Notes: generated by a model not told the origin, from the sequence alone. Shown: positions 25,864 to 35,200, counted from the stretch's first letter. The stretch is DNA of 46,106 nt from Puniceibacterium confluentis (GCF_007923445.1 NZ_VOJI01000023.1:1-46106); one strand, 5' to 3'. Program-made: numbers and translations.

Positions 25864-27264
25864 TTACACGGACGGGTAACAGAAACTGTCAGTCGAACAG
25901 TCGCCGCCTTCCAGCCGGATCTGGTGGCTGCGATACCCCTTCGGGAAGTCGACAAAGAAATCCTCTGCCAGGGTGATCCCTCCGTTTTCGCCCACATGGG
26001 CCATCACCATCTGACCGCCCTCGTCATCGGGATAGAACTGGTCGTCCCAGGTGGAATACAGCGAGTTGGTCCAGTAGACCCGTTTGCCGTCGCGGCTGAT
26101 CTCGACCATCTGCGGACCGAAGGCAAAGGGCTTGCCGTTGGGATGTTTGGTGCCGCGGGCGATGCCGCCGATTTCGACCTTGCCGGCGAGTTTGGGGTTC
26201 ATCGGATCGGATACATCATATTGATGCAGCTCGCCCAATCCCCAGCAGGCGACGTAGAGATACTTGTCATCAAGGCTCAGGTCGATGTCGGAGACCAGCG
26301 GCGGCACCGCTTCGAACCCTTTCAGCAGCGGCGGCAGATTTTCCGGCGATTCAGGGCGCGGATCAATGGTGAGCGTCTTGCGGGCCTCGAAGGTGCCGTC
26401 GTCCTTTTGCCACCATGTGAAAATCGCGCCCTGGAGGTTGGTCGTGTCGACCACCACGCCACAGAAGCCGTAGTCCTTGGAGGGGTCGTGCGCGGGGCGG
26501 ATTTCCAGAGCCATCTGGTGATTTGCACCCAGGTCGATGGTCTGGACATTCTTGCGCTGACGCAGATTCCAGAAATGGATGGAATGGCCGTATTTGTTGG
26601 CCAGAAGATCTTCGGCAACGATGCCGTTTTCGAACTGCGGCGGAAGACCCCATTCGCTGCTCACCATGTAATCGCGCGGCAGGTTCCACCAGAAATCGTA
26701 GTGCTTGTCCTGCTTGCCGCGGTCCATCTCGTAACGGCCCAGAATCTCGAAGGTTTCGCAATCCATGATGAAGATGCCCGGAGGGCCGTCGGTGCCGTCC
26801 TTGCCACCGCCACCCAGGGTCGAGACGTAGATTCCCTCGGGGCCGCAATGGATGGTGTGGGGGCGCGAATAGCCGGTTTTGGCGAAGACCTCTTCGGGTT
26901 CGATGATCTTGTGGATCTTCGCCTTCAGCGGTTCCTTCACGTCGACAATATAGATGCGCGACGACCGGATGCCGGGAATGATCAGGTAGCGGCGCTCCAG
27001 AAAGGCGTGACCGGACAGGGGCGACAGCGACGAGGAGCAGGCGTTCCAGCCGAAATGGTGAAACTCGTCCCCGACGTTGGGCATGATCACCTGATGGACG
27101 ATCTGGCCATAGCTGCCGGATTTTGGATCCACGTCGACCACTGCCAACCCGTCGGGTTGCGACCCATCGGGGCTGAGCATCAACGTAAAGGCCAGGGTTT
27201 CGACCGGTGCCTTCATGGCGAGTTTCGGGGTCGCGTGGAAAGTCGGATCTGGTCTCAGGTTCAT
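25864..27264 (-). CDS. mtoX: Methanethiol oxidase, SBP56/selenium-binding-protein family
   Basis: 466 residues, full family length, beta-propeller. SBP56 hallmarks are FHHFGWNACSSSLS (with the conserved Cys), RPHTIHCGPEGIYVSTLGG, the SSEWGLP segment, HFWNLRQRKNVQTIDLG, DIDLSLDDKYLYVACWG and the C-terminal GGDCSTD. Bacterial members such as MtoX oxidise methanethiol to formaldehyde, sulfide and hydrogen peroxide using copper, which suits a marine bacterium degrading DMSP. Unlike several characterised loci, I see no sco/senC or mauG-like gene nearby and no signal peptide. GGGAGGA upstream supports the start at 27264. Confidence 0.85.
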   Translation of the reverse strand: MNLRPDPTFHATPKLAMKAPVETLAFTLMLSPDGSQPDGLAVVDVDPKSGSYGQIVHQVIMPNVGDEFHHFGWNACSSSLSPLSGHAFLERRYLIIPGIRSSRIYIVDVKEPLKAKIHKIIEPEEVFAKTGYSRPHTIHCGPEGIYVSTLGGGGKDGTDGPPGIFIMDCETFEILGRYEMDRGKQDKHYDFWWNLPRDYMVSSEWGLPPQFENGIVAEDLLANKYGHSIHFWNLRQRKNVQTIDLGANHQMALEIRPAHDPSKDYGFCGVVVDTTNLQGAIFTWWQKDDGTFEARKTLTIDPRPESPENLPPLLKGFEAVPPLVSDIDLSLDDKYLYVACWGLGELHQYDVSDPMNPKLAGKVEIGGIARGTKHPNGKPFAFGPQMVEISRDGKRVYWTNSLYSTWDDQFYPDDEGGQMVMAHVGENGGITLAEDFFVDFPKGYRSHQIRLEGGDCSTDSFCYPSV

Positions 27265-27620
27265 CGGTAGTTCCTCCCTTGAATTGGACTTCAGACGCCT
27301 GCTCGATCTCCTCGGTCTGATCGTATCCTATATTTCAAAGCGTGATACGCGTTTTCTCGCTGGCTGATCGCAACCCGTCCGCTGACCGGTCCTGTAGTCC
27401 GACCGCGAACTGCGCCTTCCGTGCGCCCGATCGCGCGGACCGAAGTTCCGGATCAGTGTCGTCCTGGTGCGAGGGGGCGGCAGAAAGGTGAACCGCACCG
27501 ACCCCCTGAAGCCCGCCAGAAGGGCAGGGTGCCGAGCGAGTAGCTGGTCGGCAACCCTTGCAAACGACGACCTGTGGCAGGCGTGGGAGCGCGCCGTGAA
27601 ATCTGATCCACGGGAACGTG
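27265..27620. other. Gene-free gap between mtoX and IS5-type fragment
   Basis: About 355 bp containing the mtoX promoter region at the left. Short overlapping frames on both strands at 27330-27640 show no recognisable domain. The right edge is the IS end at 27621. Confidence 0.35.
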
Positions 27621-28305
27621 GGGCCTTGTTGCACAAATCAGTGGAGGGATGGACTTGCCCCTTCCGTTGACGGACTTATCCTGCGAGCTCGGTGACAGGT
27701 ATGCCAAGCGCAGTGTAGTCGTTGAGCACGGCGACGCGGACCTGGATTCCCGTAACCTGCCTTTCAAAGTCCCTTGCCATCAGCGACTGGCCGAGTGGTT
27801 TCATGCAACGCATTTTGGTTTCGACACGGCTTCGGCAGTGGTCTCCACTCCACCGTCGCCACAGAGTGCGGCCCAGATATCGCTGTGCATTGATCGCTTC
27901 GTTTCGGGCTGTGGCTGCAGCGCTCGTCGGCTTCCAGGGTTTGGCGTTCTTTGCTGGCGGCATCACCGCATGGGTACCTCGGGCGGCAATCGCATGGTGG
28001 CATCTGCGCGTGCCATAAGCCTCATCTGCGGTGAAGCTGCTGATGTCCTGACCAGGAGGGATTTGATTCAGGAGTTCCGTCAGCATGGGCGCATCCCCGA
28101 TGTTGCTGCTGGTCGGCTCGACAGCCCGAACGTCCAGTATTCCTGCGTCACGTCCGGTGCGAATCTTGCACCAGACGCGGCGTTTCGAGCCGCCATGCTT
28201 GCAGGCGATCCATTCACCCTCGCCCTCGGATCTGGTCCCGGTGCTGTCTATGAGCAGGTTCAGCGGCCCTTGCAGCCGCGATACGGCAGGCTCACGTTGG
28301 TGTCC
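27621..28305 (-). mobile_element. IS5-superfamily (IS903-like) fragment, one end only
   Basis: The left end GGGCCTTGTTGCACAAATCA (27621-27640) matches the terminal repeat style of this group. About 650 bp of transposase sequence follows and stops near 28300, where mobilisation-gene sequence takes over. The other terminal repeat is absent, so the fragment is immobile. Confidence 0.65.
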
Positions 28306-28536
28306 GCTGACGACGACAAGGTCGGTATCCGCACCTTCCATCCAAGTGGCGAAGGTTTCGCCGGTGGCTTTGCGGCGGGCTACCTCGGCGCGCTCCTGCG
28401 ATTTGGCGTCCTTGTCGAGCGCCCGTTCGAATGCCTTGAACGCGCGCTGTTTCGGCGTCAGCTTGGGCGCCTCGCCGTCGGAGCCGCGTTGGTCAGCAGC
28501 GGCGAAATAGAAAGTTGTTCCGGGCAAGTTTTTCAT
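27676..28536 (-). CDS. Chimeric ORF: mobilisation-linked N-terminus fused to IS5-type transposase
   Basis: One 286-residue frame with a good ribosome binding site (AGGAG) before ATG 28536. Residues 1-80 (MKNLPGTTFYFAAAD, GETFATWMEGADTDL) look like the small hypothetical protein found beside plasmid mobilisation genes. From about residue 85 on it is IS5-type transposase: LNLLIDSTGTRSEGEGEW, DAPMLTELLNQIPPGQ, TADEAYGTRRCH and the C-terminal LGQSLMARDFERQVTGIQVR. Just before the join, transposase codons (LPYRGCKG) lie in another frame, so a 1-nt loss made the fusion in frame. The D and E catalytic residues remain, but the N-terminal domain is lost, so activity is unlikely. Confidence 0.6.
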   Translation of the reverse strand: MKNLPGTTFYFAAADQRGSDGEAPKLTPKQRAFKAFERALDKDAKSQERAEVARRKATGETFATWMEGADTDLVVVSGHQREPAVSRLQGPLNLLIDSTGTRSEGEGEWIACKHGGSKRRVWCKIRTGRDAGILDVRAVEPTSSNIGDAPMLTELLNQIPPGQDISSFTADEAYGTRRCHHAIAARGTHAVMPPAKNAKPWKPTSAAATARNEAINAQRYLGRTLWRRWSGDHCRSRVETKMRCMKPLGQSLMARDFERQVTGIQVRVAVLNDYTALGIPVTELAG

Positions 28537-28733
28537 AGGTGTTTCTCCTTTCCTGGAGAGCTAAGTTGTTGTGTCCACCGGGCGTCTCCCGCTGCGGATG
28601 GAAATGATTTCGGACCGTTTGAATTTAGGACTCCCGGTTTCTTGAAATTTTTTTGCAGGTAGGTGGTAAGATACTGTTCCAATAAGTTTCTTTTTTACGT
28701 TTGAATGTCGTGCTCTGCACTCGAACCGGCCTT

Positions 28734-29640
28734 TCAGGTGCCTTTATCGGTTCGTGACCGATCCGGCAGCACCACGATCCGGCCAGTCAGAGAACGCCGG
28801 ATTTTGGCAATCCGTGAACGCGCCTCCTGTGGAGGCTCTGCCGTAATCTCAACGATCACATCATCGGCGCGATTGATCCCGGCTGGGTCACGGCGGATCG
28901 TATTTTCAGCTTCCGCTTGAGCTTTGGCGCGCAGACCGCGCAAGGCCGCTGAAAACGCCCGGATTGCGCGGGCCTTTCCTTTTGCCGACCGTGCGATCCG
29001 CGAAAGGAAAGTGTCAGCCTCCGCGGGTGCTGCTTTTGGCGCCGCTACAAGTTGGGGTCCCTGGCCGTCATCCTTCAAGTCGAGGATTCCCGTCGCCAAT
29101 CCGTCAGCGATAGTCAGAATGGCTCCAGCCTCAAACTCGCGGGTCTCGACCTGTTTTTGTCGGTCACGAAGGTCTTCTTCGTCACCGTTCAAAGCCGTTT
29201 CGCGCCGTGCCACTTCTTCCTGTTTTGCGCCGGCAGATTCCTTCTGAACGGCGACCGCCGCCGCGTTTTTCCGGATCTCCAGCTCTTGCTCTTTTCGCCA
29301 ATCAGTCGTCTTTGGATGCTGTCGGTAGGGTGGGGGCTCGTCGCCGGATTGCCGGGCCGCCCTCACCTCCGCGGCGCGTTCCCTGCCGCGCACAAGCCCG
29401 ATCTTGGAAAACCAAGCGCCGCCGCTGTCCTTCGCCGCCTCATAGTCCTTGATCATCGCGTGTTTGGAGGGTTGCAACATCCAGCGCTTGCTGCCGTTCA
29501 GATCGACCTAGACCTTTGGCACGATGACCGCGTGGATGTGATAGGTCGTCTTGTCAAAATCGGCGCGGGCATGCACGAGATCCTCGCCAAAGTTGTCCAA
29601 GAGCCAAGACTTGGCCAATTCTGCGAACGCGCGTTCGCGT
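28734..29640 (-). pseudogene. MobV-like relaxase (plasmid mobilisation), N-truncated with in-frame stop
   Basis: The distal part (28734-29480) is a 248-residue open frame beginning MLQPSKHAMIKDYEAAKDSG, with a long charged coiled-coil region typical of the C-terminus of Pre/Mob relaxases. The same frame continues upstream through a TAG at 29508-29510 into SWLLDNFGEDLVHARADFD and TTYHIHAVIVPK. The latter is the HxHxxxxxP-type metal-binding relaxase motif. The N-terminal part with the catalytic Tyr/His is missing beyond about 29640, where unrelated sequence starts. It is a dead remnant of a mobilisable element; its presumed partner is the 5' part of the ORF ending at 28536. Confidence 0.7.
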
Positions 29641-29850
29641 TTGGAAAATCAACAATTCCGTCCGCATCTTCCAGGTCCCAATCGGCCCAATCATTTCCGG
29701 TGCACCGCCAACCTGCTCCAAGCAGTTCGCAAACCATCGCCTCAACCAATAGGTCTCGGAGGTTGTTCTGCATCTGCGGGACGTCAGAAAAGCTATGGAT
29801 TTTGCCGAATATTCTTTCCTCATAGGCCCAGGATGCCGCCTATGATGCAA
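29641..29850 (-). pseudogene. N-terminal fragment of a hypothetical nuclease-like gene
   Basis: In the frame covering FGKIHSFSDVPQMQNNLRDL, LVEAMVCELLGAGW and GNDWADWDLEDADG this matches, from memory, the N-terminus of a conserved hypothetical family. In that family the next strand carries an EVK-type PD-(D/E)XK motif. Here that strand is absent because the sequence switches to relaxase at about 29640. Family assignment is tentative. Confidence 0.4.
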
Positions 29851-30262
29851 TCATAGCAAACCGGTTGAAACCCGCCGCCTGATCGAAGGACCTGAGAATC
29901 TTACGGAGCTTATAGAGGGCAACTTCGGTGAAGATGCGTCGCGGCGATGAGCGCTTCGACGGAGGGCCTGTGAGGGCCGTCCTCTACCGAGGCGGGGCCA
30001 CTCGAATCGCAATATCGTAGCTGACAGGCGCCCTGCTCTGGTAAATTGGAACCAGAAGCGCGCCGTTATCGGCAAAAATAATCTCTTCTAAAGATGCTCA
30101 GACCTGGAACGCCCAACAGCGTCATTCATCACAAAAAACCGTTAACTGTCAGAGGCTTGAAAATTTGGCCTTCCTTCTTTTGGTATCACCCTTGACAAGG
30201 GCGTGCACGAAAAACGAGTCTGATGCGCACACTTTTCGTAATTTGGCATCGGGCGGCCATAG
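29851..30262. other. Gene-free stretch 3' of tRNA-Arg
   Basis: No recognisable gene. The right half (30080-30240) is AT-richer than its surroundings (for example AAAATAATCTCTTCTAAAG and CACAAAAAACCGTTAACTG), which fits foreign or regulatory DNA. It includes TTGACA near 30192 without a good -10 box. Confidence 0.35.
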
Positions 30263-30339
30263 TGGCGCTCCCTGAAGGATTCGAACCCTCGACCTGTCGA
30301 TTAGAAGTCGACTGCTCTATCCAGCTGAGCTAAGGGAGC
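30263..30339 (-). tRNA. tRNA-Arg (anticodon TCT)
   Basis: On the minus strand a full 77-nt cloverleaf: acceptor GCTCCCT pairs with AGGGAGC, D-arm GCTCAGCTGGATAGAGC, anticodon loop CTTCTAA (TCT, reads AGA), T-arm GAGGGTTCGAATCCTTC, discriminator G and encoded CCA at 30263-30265. It is intact. Mobilisation and IS debris lies immediately on its 3' side (27.6-29.9 kb), the usual side for elements integrated at tRNA genes. No integrase or repeated tRNA end was found nearby. Confidence 0.95.
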
Positions 30340-30656
30340 ATCCCCACGCCCTGTCTAAACGGTCGGGCCAAATTGGGCAAGCAGGTCATGGCACTGAAAC
30401 CCTTGCCAAGTTGGCGCTTAGGTGTTCAGTCCCGGCATTTGGTGGATCGGATTTGGGATGAAACGATCTGGCTCTGAAGTCCTGATCTTGCAGATGTATT
30501 CGTAGGGGGTGAGACCGTTGAGGGTCTTGAGCCTGCGTGCGAAGTTGTAGGCATCCATGAAGTCGGTGAGATGCGTCTGCAGTTGATCGTGGCTGTCGTA
30601 ATGGAAGCGTTTGACGGCCGCCTCCCTGATGGTGCGGTTCATTCGTTCGACCTGGC

Positions 30657-30704
30657 CGCCCCTCGGGAAAACAGGCCCCCGGACTGTTTTCTGATCCTCG
30701 TGGC
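30657..30704. repeat. Palindromic insert P4 in IS481 transposase
   Basis: AAAACAG (30668-30674) and CTGTTTT (30684-30690) form the stem. Arms are CCCCTCGGG on the left and GATCCTCGTGG on the right. The net gain of 42 nt over the expected gene keeps the reading frame. Its left arm resembles the CCCTCTCGG of P1-P3 but its right arm differs, so it may be a second subfamily. Confidence 0.6.
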
Positions 30705-31023
30705 TCCAGGGATGGTTTGGCTTGGTCAGGCGGTGCTCGATCCCGTTGGCCTCGCAGATCATGTCGAAGCGCATTGGCCGCGAATATGCGGTGTTGCGGT
30801 TGCGAGACTGCTCGGCGAACTGGATGCCGTTGTCGGTCAGGATCGTATGGATACAATAGGGGACGGCCTTGAGCAGATGTTCGAGGAACTCCCAGGCGGT
30901 CTTGCGATCCGCCTTGTCCACGAGTTGCGTGACCGCGAACTTGCTGGTCCGGTCAATGTCCACAAAGAGATAGAGCTTGCCCTCCACCGTCTGAACCCCG
31001 GCGATGTCCATGTGGAAGAAACC

Positions 31024-31060
31024 CCCTCTCGGCGATGCCTGCATCGCCTGCCGGGCAGTG
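31024..31060. repeat. Palindromic insert P3 in IS481 transposase
   Basis: CCCTCTCGG (31024-31032) and CCTGCCGGG (31047-31055) flank the stem GGCGATGC/GCATCGCC (31031-31038 with 31041-31048), eight perfect pairs with a two-base loop. It lies between the codons for KRYPI and GFFHMD and adds about 37 nt. Confidence 0.7.
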
Positions 31061-31392
31061 GATGGGATAGCGCTTGAACTTCTGCCGCTTTGGCTTGTCA
31101 CCCTCGACATCTGGCAAGCGCGAGATGCCATGCCGCTGAAGGCAACGATGCAGTGCCGACCGTGTCAGGTGCGGGACAGAAGGCTGAAGAGCATAGAGGC
31201 AATCATCCAGCGGCAATAGCGTGCGGGCGCCGAAACGCGACGATAGTGGCCTCCTCTGCTTCGGTGAGAACGGTCGAACGCGGCTCCCCAGGCCCGGTCT
31301 TCAAGTCCTCGACCGTCGCACGCTTGCGCCACTTTGCGACAGTTTTGGGGTTGATGCCCAGCTCCTTGCTCAGTTGCGCGAGCGAAGCTTGC

Positions 31393-31433
31393 CCCTCTCG
31401 GGATCATGCTTCGCATAACCCTGCCGGGCAATG
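31393..31433. repeat. Palindromic insert P2 in IS481 transposase
   Basis: The same arms, CCCTCTCGG (31393-31401) and CCTGCCGGG (31420-31428), surround a less perfect hairpin centred on ATGC-TTC-GCAT. The gene sequence on both sides joins smoothly (CAGCGATC to GCAAGCTTCGC on the coding strand) when 41 nt are removed. Confidence 0.7.
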
Positions 31434-31466
31434 GATCGCTGTATTGTAGCTCTGACGGCGTGCGTG

Positions 31467-31510
31467 CCCTCTCGGCAGATTTGCCGTGCAAATCGCCTGC
31501 CGGGTAACAG
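31467..31510. repeat. Palindromic insert P1 in IS481 transposase
   Basis: The same arms, CCCTCTCGG (31467-31475) and CCTGCCGGG (31496-31504), surround the 7-bp stem GATTTGC/GCAAATC (31478-31484 with 31488-31494) with loop CGT. It lies a few codons after the transposase start and adds about 44 nt. Confidence 0.7.
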
Positions 31511-31604
31511 TACGTGGCGCTCCCGTGACGAAACTGTCCCATAATGCTTACTTCCATTCTCGAGAAAGGATCACACCATCAAACCGTGGGAACAAACACC
31601 TAAG

Positions 31605-32238
31605 TGATACCGCTGACTGCTCATAGGTAGCGAGCTACAGTCGGGTGGCGATTTCTAAATCGCCCGTGCTTGTGTTTAGAAATTAGATGGATTGAGCGGC
31701 GATGCGACTTGCGTCAGTTTTGGTTGAACCTTCAGAACGAGGACGGACAGCTAAGGATCCATTGCTCTGTCGCGCCTGTGTGCCTGACAAGCAACTAGAA
31801 GTCGTCGCGTTGCAAAAACGAAAAAAGGCGAACCCGAAGGTTCGCCCATTTTATCTAACTATCAAGTAGTTAATTGGTTCCGGCGGTAGGGGCCTTTGCC
31901 ATTTCTGTTACCCAATTGATTCCAAATAAAAAAAGTATGCGGCTGCGTACAGATCACACATCGACTCCAGGATGTGCCCGGAGTGCGTGACGTACTCAGA
32001 GCACCAATTCAAGTACCATTTCGACTCTGTCGCGATGCCGTCGAAGTGGTCGGTGGCAGGGTGAAAATCGGATAGTCAGGGCTCAGGGAGACAAAAATGC
32101 GCATCCACTACATTGTTGGCTTGGCGAGTTCGGCAGTTCAGAGAGACCCGTCTGGGTTTGATCCGACCGATATCAAGCAACAACTATCGCTACACGCTGA
32201 GCAGCCCGATCGATGAAAGTTGGACGACAATCAGTTCT
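31605..32238. other. Gene-poor gap with an orphan gene tail
   Basis: About 630 bp, AT-richer than the flanks. Near the middle on the minus strand, codons WVTEMAKAPTAGTN and a stop at 31870 precede a strong terminator by 24 nt, but the frame is closed about 20 codons upstream. This looks like the last codons of a deleted gene. Nothing else is recognisable. Confidence 0.4.
31827..31850 (-). terminator. Strong Rho-independent terminator
   Basis: An 8-bp perfect stem (GGCGAACC 31827-31834, GGTTCGCC 31839-31846) with a CGAA loop. On the minus strand it is followed by TTTTTT, on the plus strand by CATTTT. It ends an orphan minus-strand gene tail at 31870 and could also stop read-through from the defence operon that ends at 32239. 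Confidence 0.8.
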
Positions 32239-35200
32239 TCATCCCATTTCTTCAGGTCGCAAGCTGATCTGAAGATCTCGAAGATCGATGGTATCGTCCG
32301 AAATGTTAATGCCGTCGAGAAAGGAGAGAAGATCGTCTTGCCTCGGCTGGCCAAACGCCAGCCGGTAAAGCGCAACGGATCTCTTCAGCCACCCAAGCAG
32401 CGTAGCTTCGCGGCTATAGGGCAGGGATAGAGCGTAGCGCTCAATGCAGACATCCCCATCCAGCAACCAGAAGGGTTCCAAATCGCCCGGGCGTTCCGCC
32501 TGACGGTGCGCGGTTTGGAACAAGTCTTGCCACGGGTCGGCGACAGGGTCGGGGCGGTGCAACGTGTGGGCGTATCTGGATGCGAGGTTGAGCCGGACGG
32601 CATGGTTCTTGTAGCGGTGAACACGGCCTTCGCGCTGCTCCAGATCGACGGGATTTGAAGGCAGGTTCCAATGTACAAGCCGATGGCAATAGGGGTGGAA
32701 ATCCAAGCCTTCCTGCCCGACTGAGGTCGAGGCCAGAACAAAGGGCCTGAAAGGGGAATTGAAGGCGGTACGGACAGTGTCAGTGCGTTGCACGATACCG
32801 TCTTCCTGACCACCTTGCAGCAGACGTGTCGCGAAACGGCCCCGCATACGTAGCGCTGGCTGAATATCGATGCGCCCGCGTTTGACGCGATATTGCTTGA
32901 TCTCGATCTGTGCCGGTTTGAGCGAGAGCGCATCGTCGATGACTGCGGCAAGCGATCCCACCGCTTGGGCAGGAGCCGCGTCCGAAAGCCCTTCGGACTC
33001 CACGAGGATATGAACATACTCGTCCATCACGGATTGCAGGTCATGGCTTGCGCAATGATCCAGAACCGTCTGCCAGTAGACATCGTCGCTGTCGCTTCGA
33101 AGTAAAGCCTGGCTTTCAGGCTGATTGAACAGCCCGCGAAAGGCCATGCCGATCCTTGCTGCCGCGTTCAGAATGGCCGGATTGTCGTATCCGAGATCGG
33201 GGGCAATGCGGTGTAGGGCCCGTAGGGCACATGTCGCCGGACTACCCAAAGCGAGATCGGTCAGATGGTCCAGCAGACTGTCGTTGTCAGGTTGCCCTGC
33301 AAGATGATCTGCGTTTGCGGCGTCACTCAGGGCCGACACATGATCGTGCCAGCTTTCTTGCCCATCGTCGCGGATGATATCGGACAGAAGGCGCCCGCGT
33401 GCCAACCATGATTGATAGGGCGCATGAGCCACGTCGAGGGATGCCGCACAGGCCCAATCCCAGTTCGTGGCACGGTCGGCGTCGGGCTCCTTTGGTTCAT
33501 TTGCGCGCATGCCGGAAAAAAGCCGCGCTACGATACCGCCGCGCTGGACTGCCCGTAGCCTGCCACGAACGCTTTGAGCGTGATCCTTGATCCGTGCGCG
33601 GACTTGGGCGCGCATGGCCGCCGCGTCGGGCAGGGTCACGCCGCTTCGGAAAATCTCCAACGGGTCGGCTGCTGCCGCGAGCGTCGGTGAAGGGATCACC
33701 AGAGGAAGCGCCCGTAACCCCGTCAAACGGCCCTTGGTGTGCCGGAAGTTTAACGGCTGGCTCTGTTTGCGAAAAGCATCCGTATAGCGATGGTTCAACC
33801 CGTCCATCCCCATCGCACGCTCACTGTTATAGGACAGCAGGGCGGCAATGGCATCGGGCACCATGGCCCATTGCGAAAAGATCAACAGTTTGCTCGCTGA
33901 AACGCGCGGCCCAAAGTAGGGGAGGCTGGGCGGCACCCAAAGGCGTTTCGCCATGTCGTCCTGAAAGGCGATCGTTTTCAACGCCCGCATGCGGCCGTTG
34001 TTTTCGGGAACCGGGCGATAATTCTCGATATCTTCAACGTCGATTTGTGCCGATCTTGCCGCCCGGATGGCATTTGCCAAAGCCTCTGATGGAGCGTCTT
34101 TGAGATGTTCCAGACGCTGTCCCAGCTTGTAGTCGCGCAGAAAGTTGAGCAGATACGGCGCGGATTTCCAGTATTCGACAGTGCCGGGGGCGTCCGCTGC
34201 AGCCGCGACATGGGCGATGGCGCGGGCCTCGATCAGATCGGCGGGTTCAACGGTTATCGGTACATCGATGTCCCGCATCATGGCGTCACGTTGTTCGGTT
34301 TCCGAAACGCGTTCTGTTCGGGCGATGACCTGGCGCAACGTCCCTTCGATCCCGGACTTGACCTGACGCGCGGTGTCAAAGCTGCCGGGCAGGGCCTGCA
34401 TTGCATTGCGAAAACGGCGCATCTCGGTTTCCAGCTCCGCGCGCACAGCAGGGCCCCGGTCCCCGAACAGAAACCCCAGCACATCGAGAAACTCGCGGTA
34501 GTGATCTCCGGCATCGGCATCATCCTCGCGCAGCGACAGCATCCGATAGGGGGTGGCCGAGAGCAGCAGGACCTTGGCCCGGTTCCCTTGCGGGTCTTCG
34601 GCATCAAAGAGCCTGCGTGCAAGTTCCGCGGCCTCTCCGTCACCGTGCAGAAGGTCGGTGAAGCGCTGGAATTCGTCCAGAACGATCAGGTCCGGTTCAA
34701 GGGCTTCGGCGCTTTCGCGGGCAAGGATGGTGCGGAAGGCGCCAACCAAAGATTCGCGGCGGCGGTTGAGATCGGTGTCGTTGTGCCGGACGCCCTTGTA
34801 GCATTGTGCGCAATCTTCGAGTTCGCGCAGCAGTTCGGGGCGTGCGCCCACTGCCTTTTGAAATCTCTCTGCGATTTGCGGTTCGATCGGCTGTGCGTTT
34901 ATCCAGTCGCGGGTGGATCGCCACCCGGCCGCGCCGGCGTAGCCTTGCAGCATTTTGGCAACCGCACGACGATCAACCAGATGGGCCCAGATAAGCCGGA
35001 GGATCAGTGCGCGCTCTTCCTTTGTGCCGCCCCCTTGTTTTAGGTCCAGCGACGTTCCGGGGGTCAGGCTGAAAAAATTCACGCCTTCATCTTTGATGCC
35101 GCCAGCGCGGGCCAGTTCCATTGCCAGCATCGTCAGGCGTGTCGGCAAAACCCGTGCATTCGCGTCGCCCATGACATTCAGGCGGGCGACGTTCTGCTTG

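Larger units (their letters stand above)
30418..31545 (-). pseudogene. IS481-family transposase interrupted by palindromic inserts
   Basis: The order of recognisable pieces is MGQFRHGSAT (start 31545), LGINPKTVAKWRKR-type helix-turn-helix (out of register), LPLDDCLYALQPSVPHLTRS, KPKRQKFKRYPI, then the rve core GFFHMDIAGVQTVEGKLYLF, HTILTDNGIQFAE, NRTIREAAVKRFHYD and the tail HQMPGLNT. Insertions at about 31467, 31393 and 31024 are not multiples of three and break the frame. The fourth (about 30657-30704, net 42 nt) keeps the frame and adds 14 residues between KPNHPW and GQVERMN. The ancestral sequence is inferred from the highly conserved family, recalled from memory. Confidence 0.75.
30417..31604 (-). 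mobile_element. IS481-family element carrying four palindromic inserts
   Basis: Ends are marked by the inverted pair CTTAGGTGTT (30417-30426) and AACACCTAAG (31595-31604); the transposase stop codon lies inside the left repeat. The element is about 1190 bp, longer than expected for the ~330-codon transposase, because of four 37-47 nt insertions. No target duplication is obvious. Confidence 0.75.

Noticed and set aside
25357-27270. 637-codon open frame on the plus strand
   Set aside because: It is antisense to mtoX and its membrane partner; the composition is that of a shadow frame, with no family.
31393-31510. P1-P3 as a CRISPR array
   Set aside because: The units are palindromic, unevenly spaced and interrupt a coding sequence; there is no repeat-spacer regularity and no cas gene.
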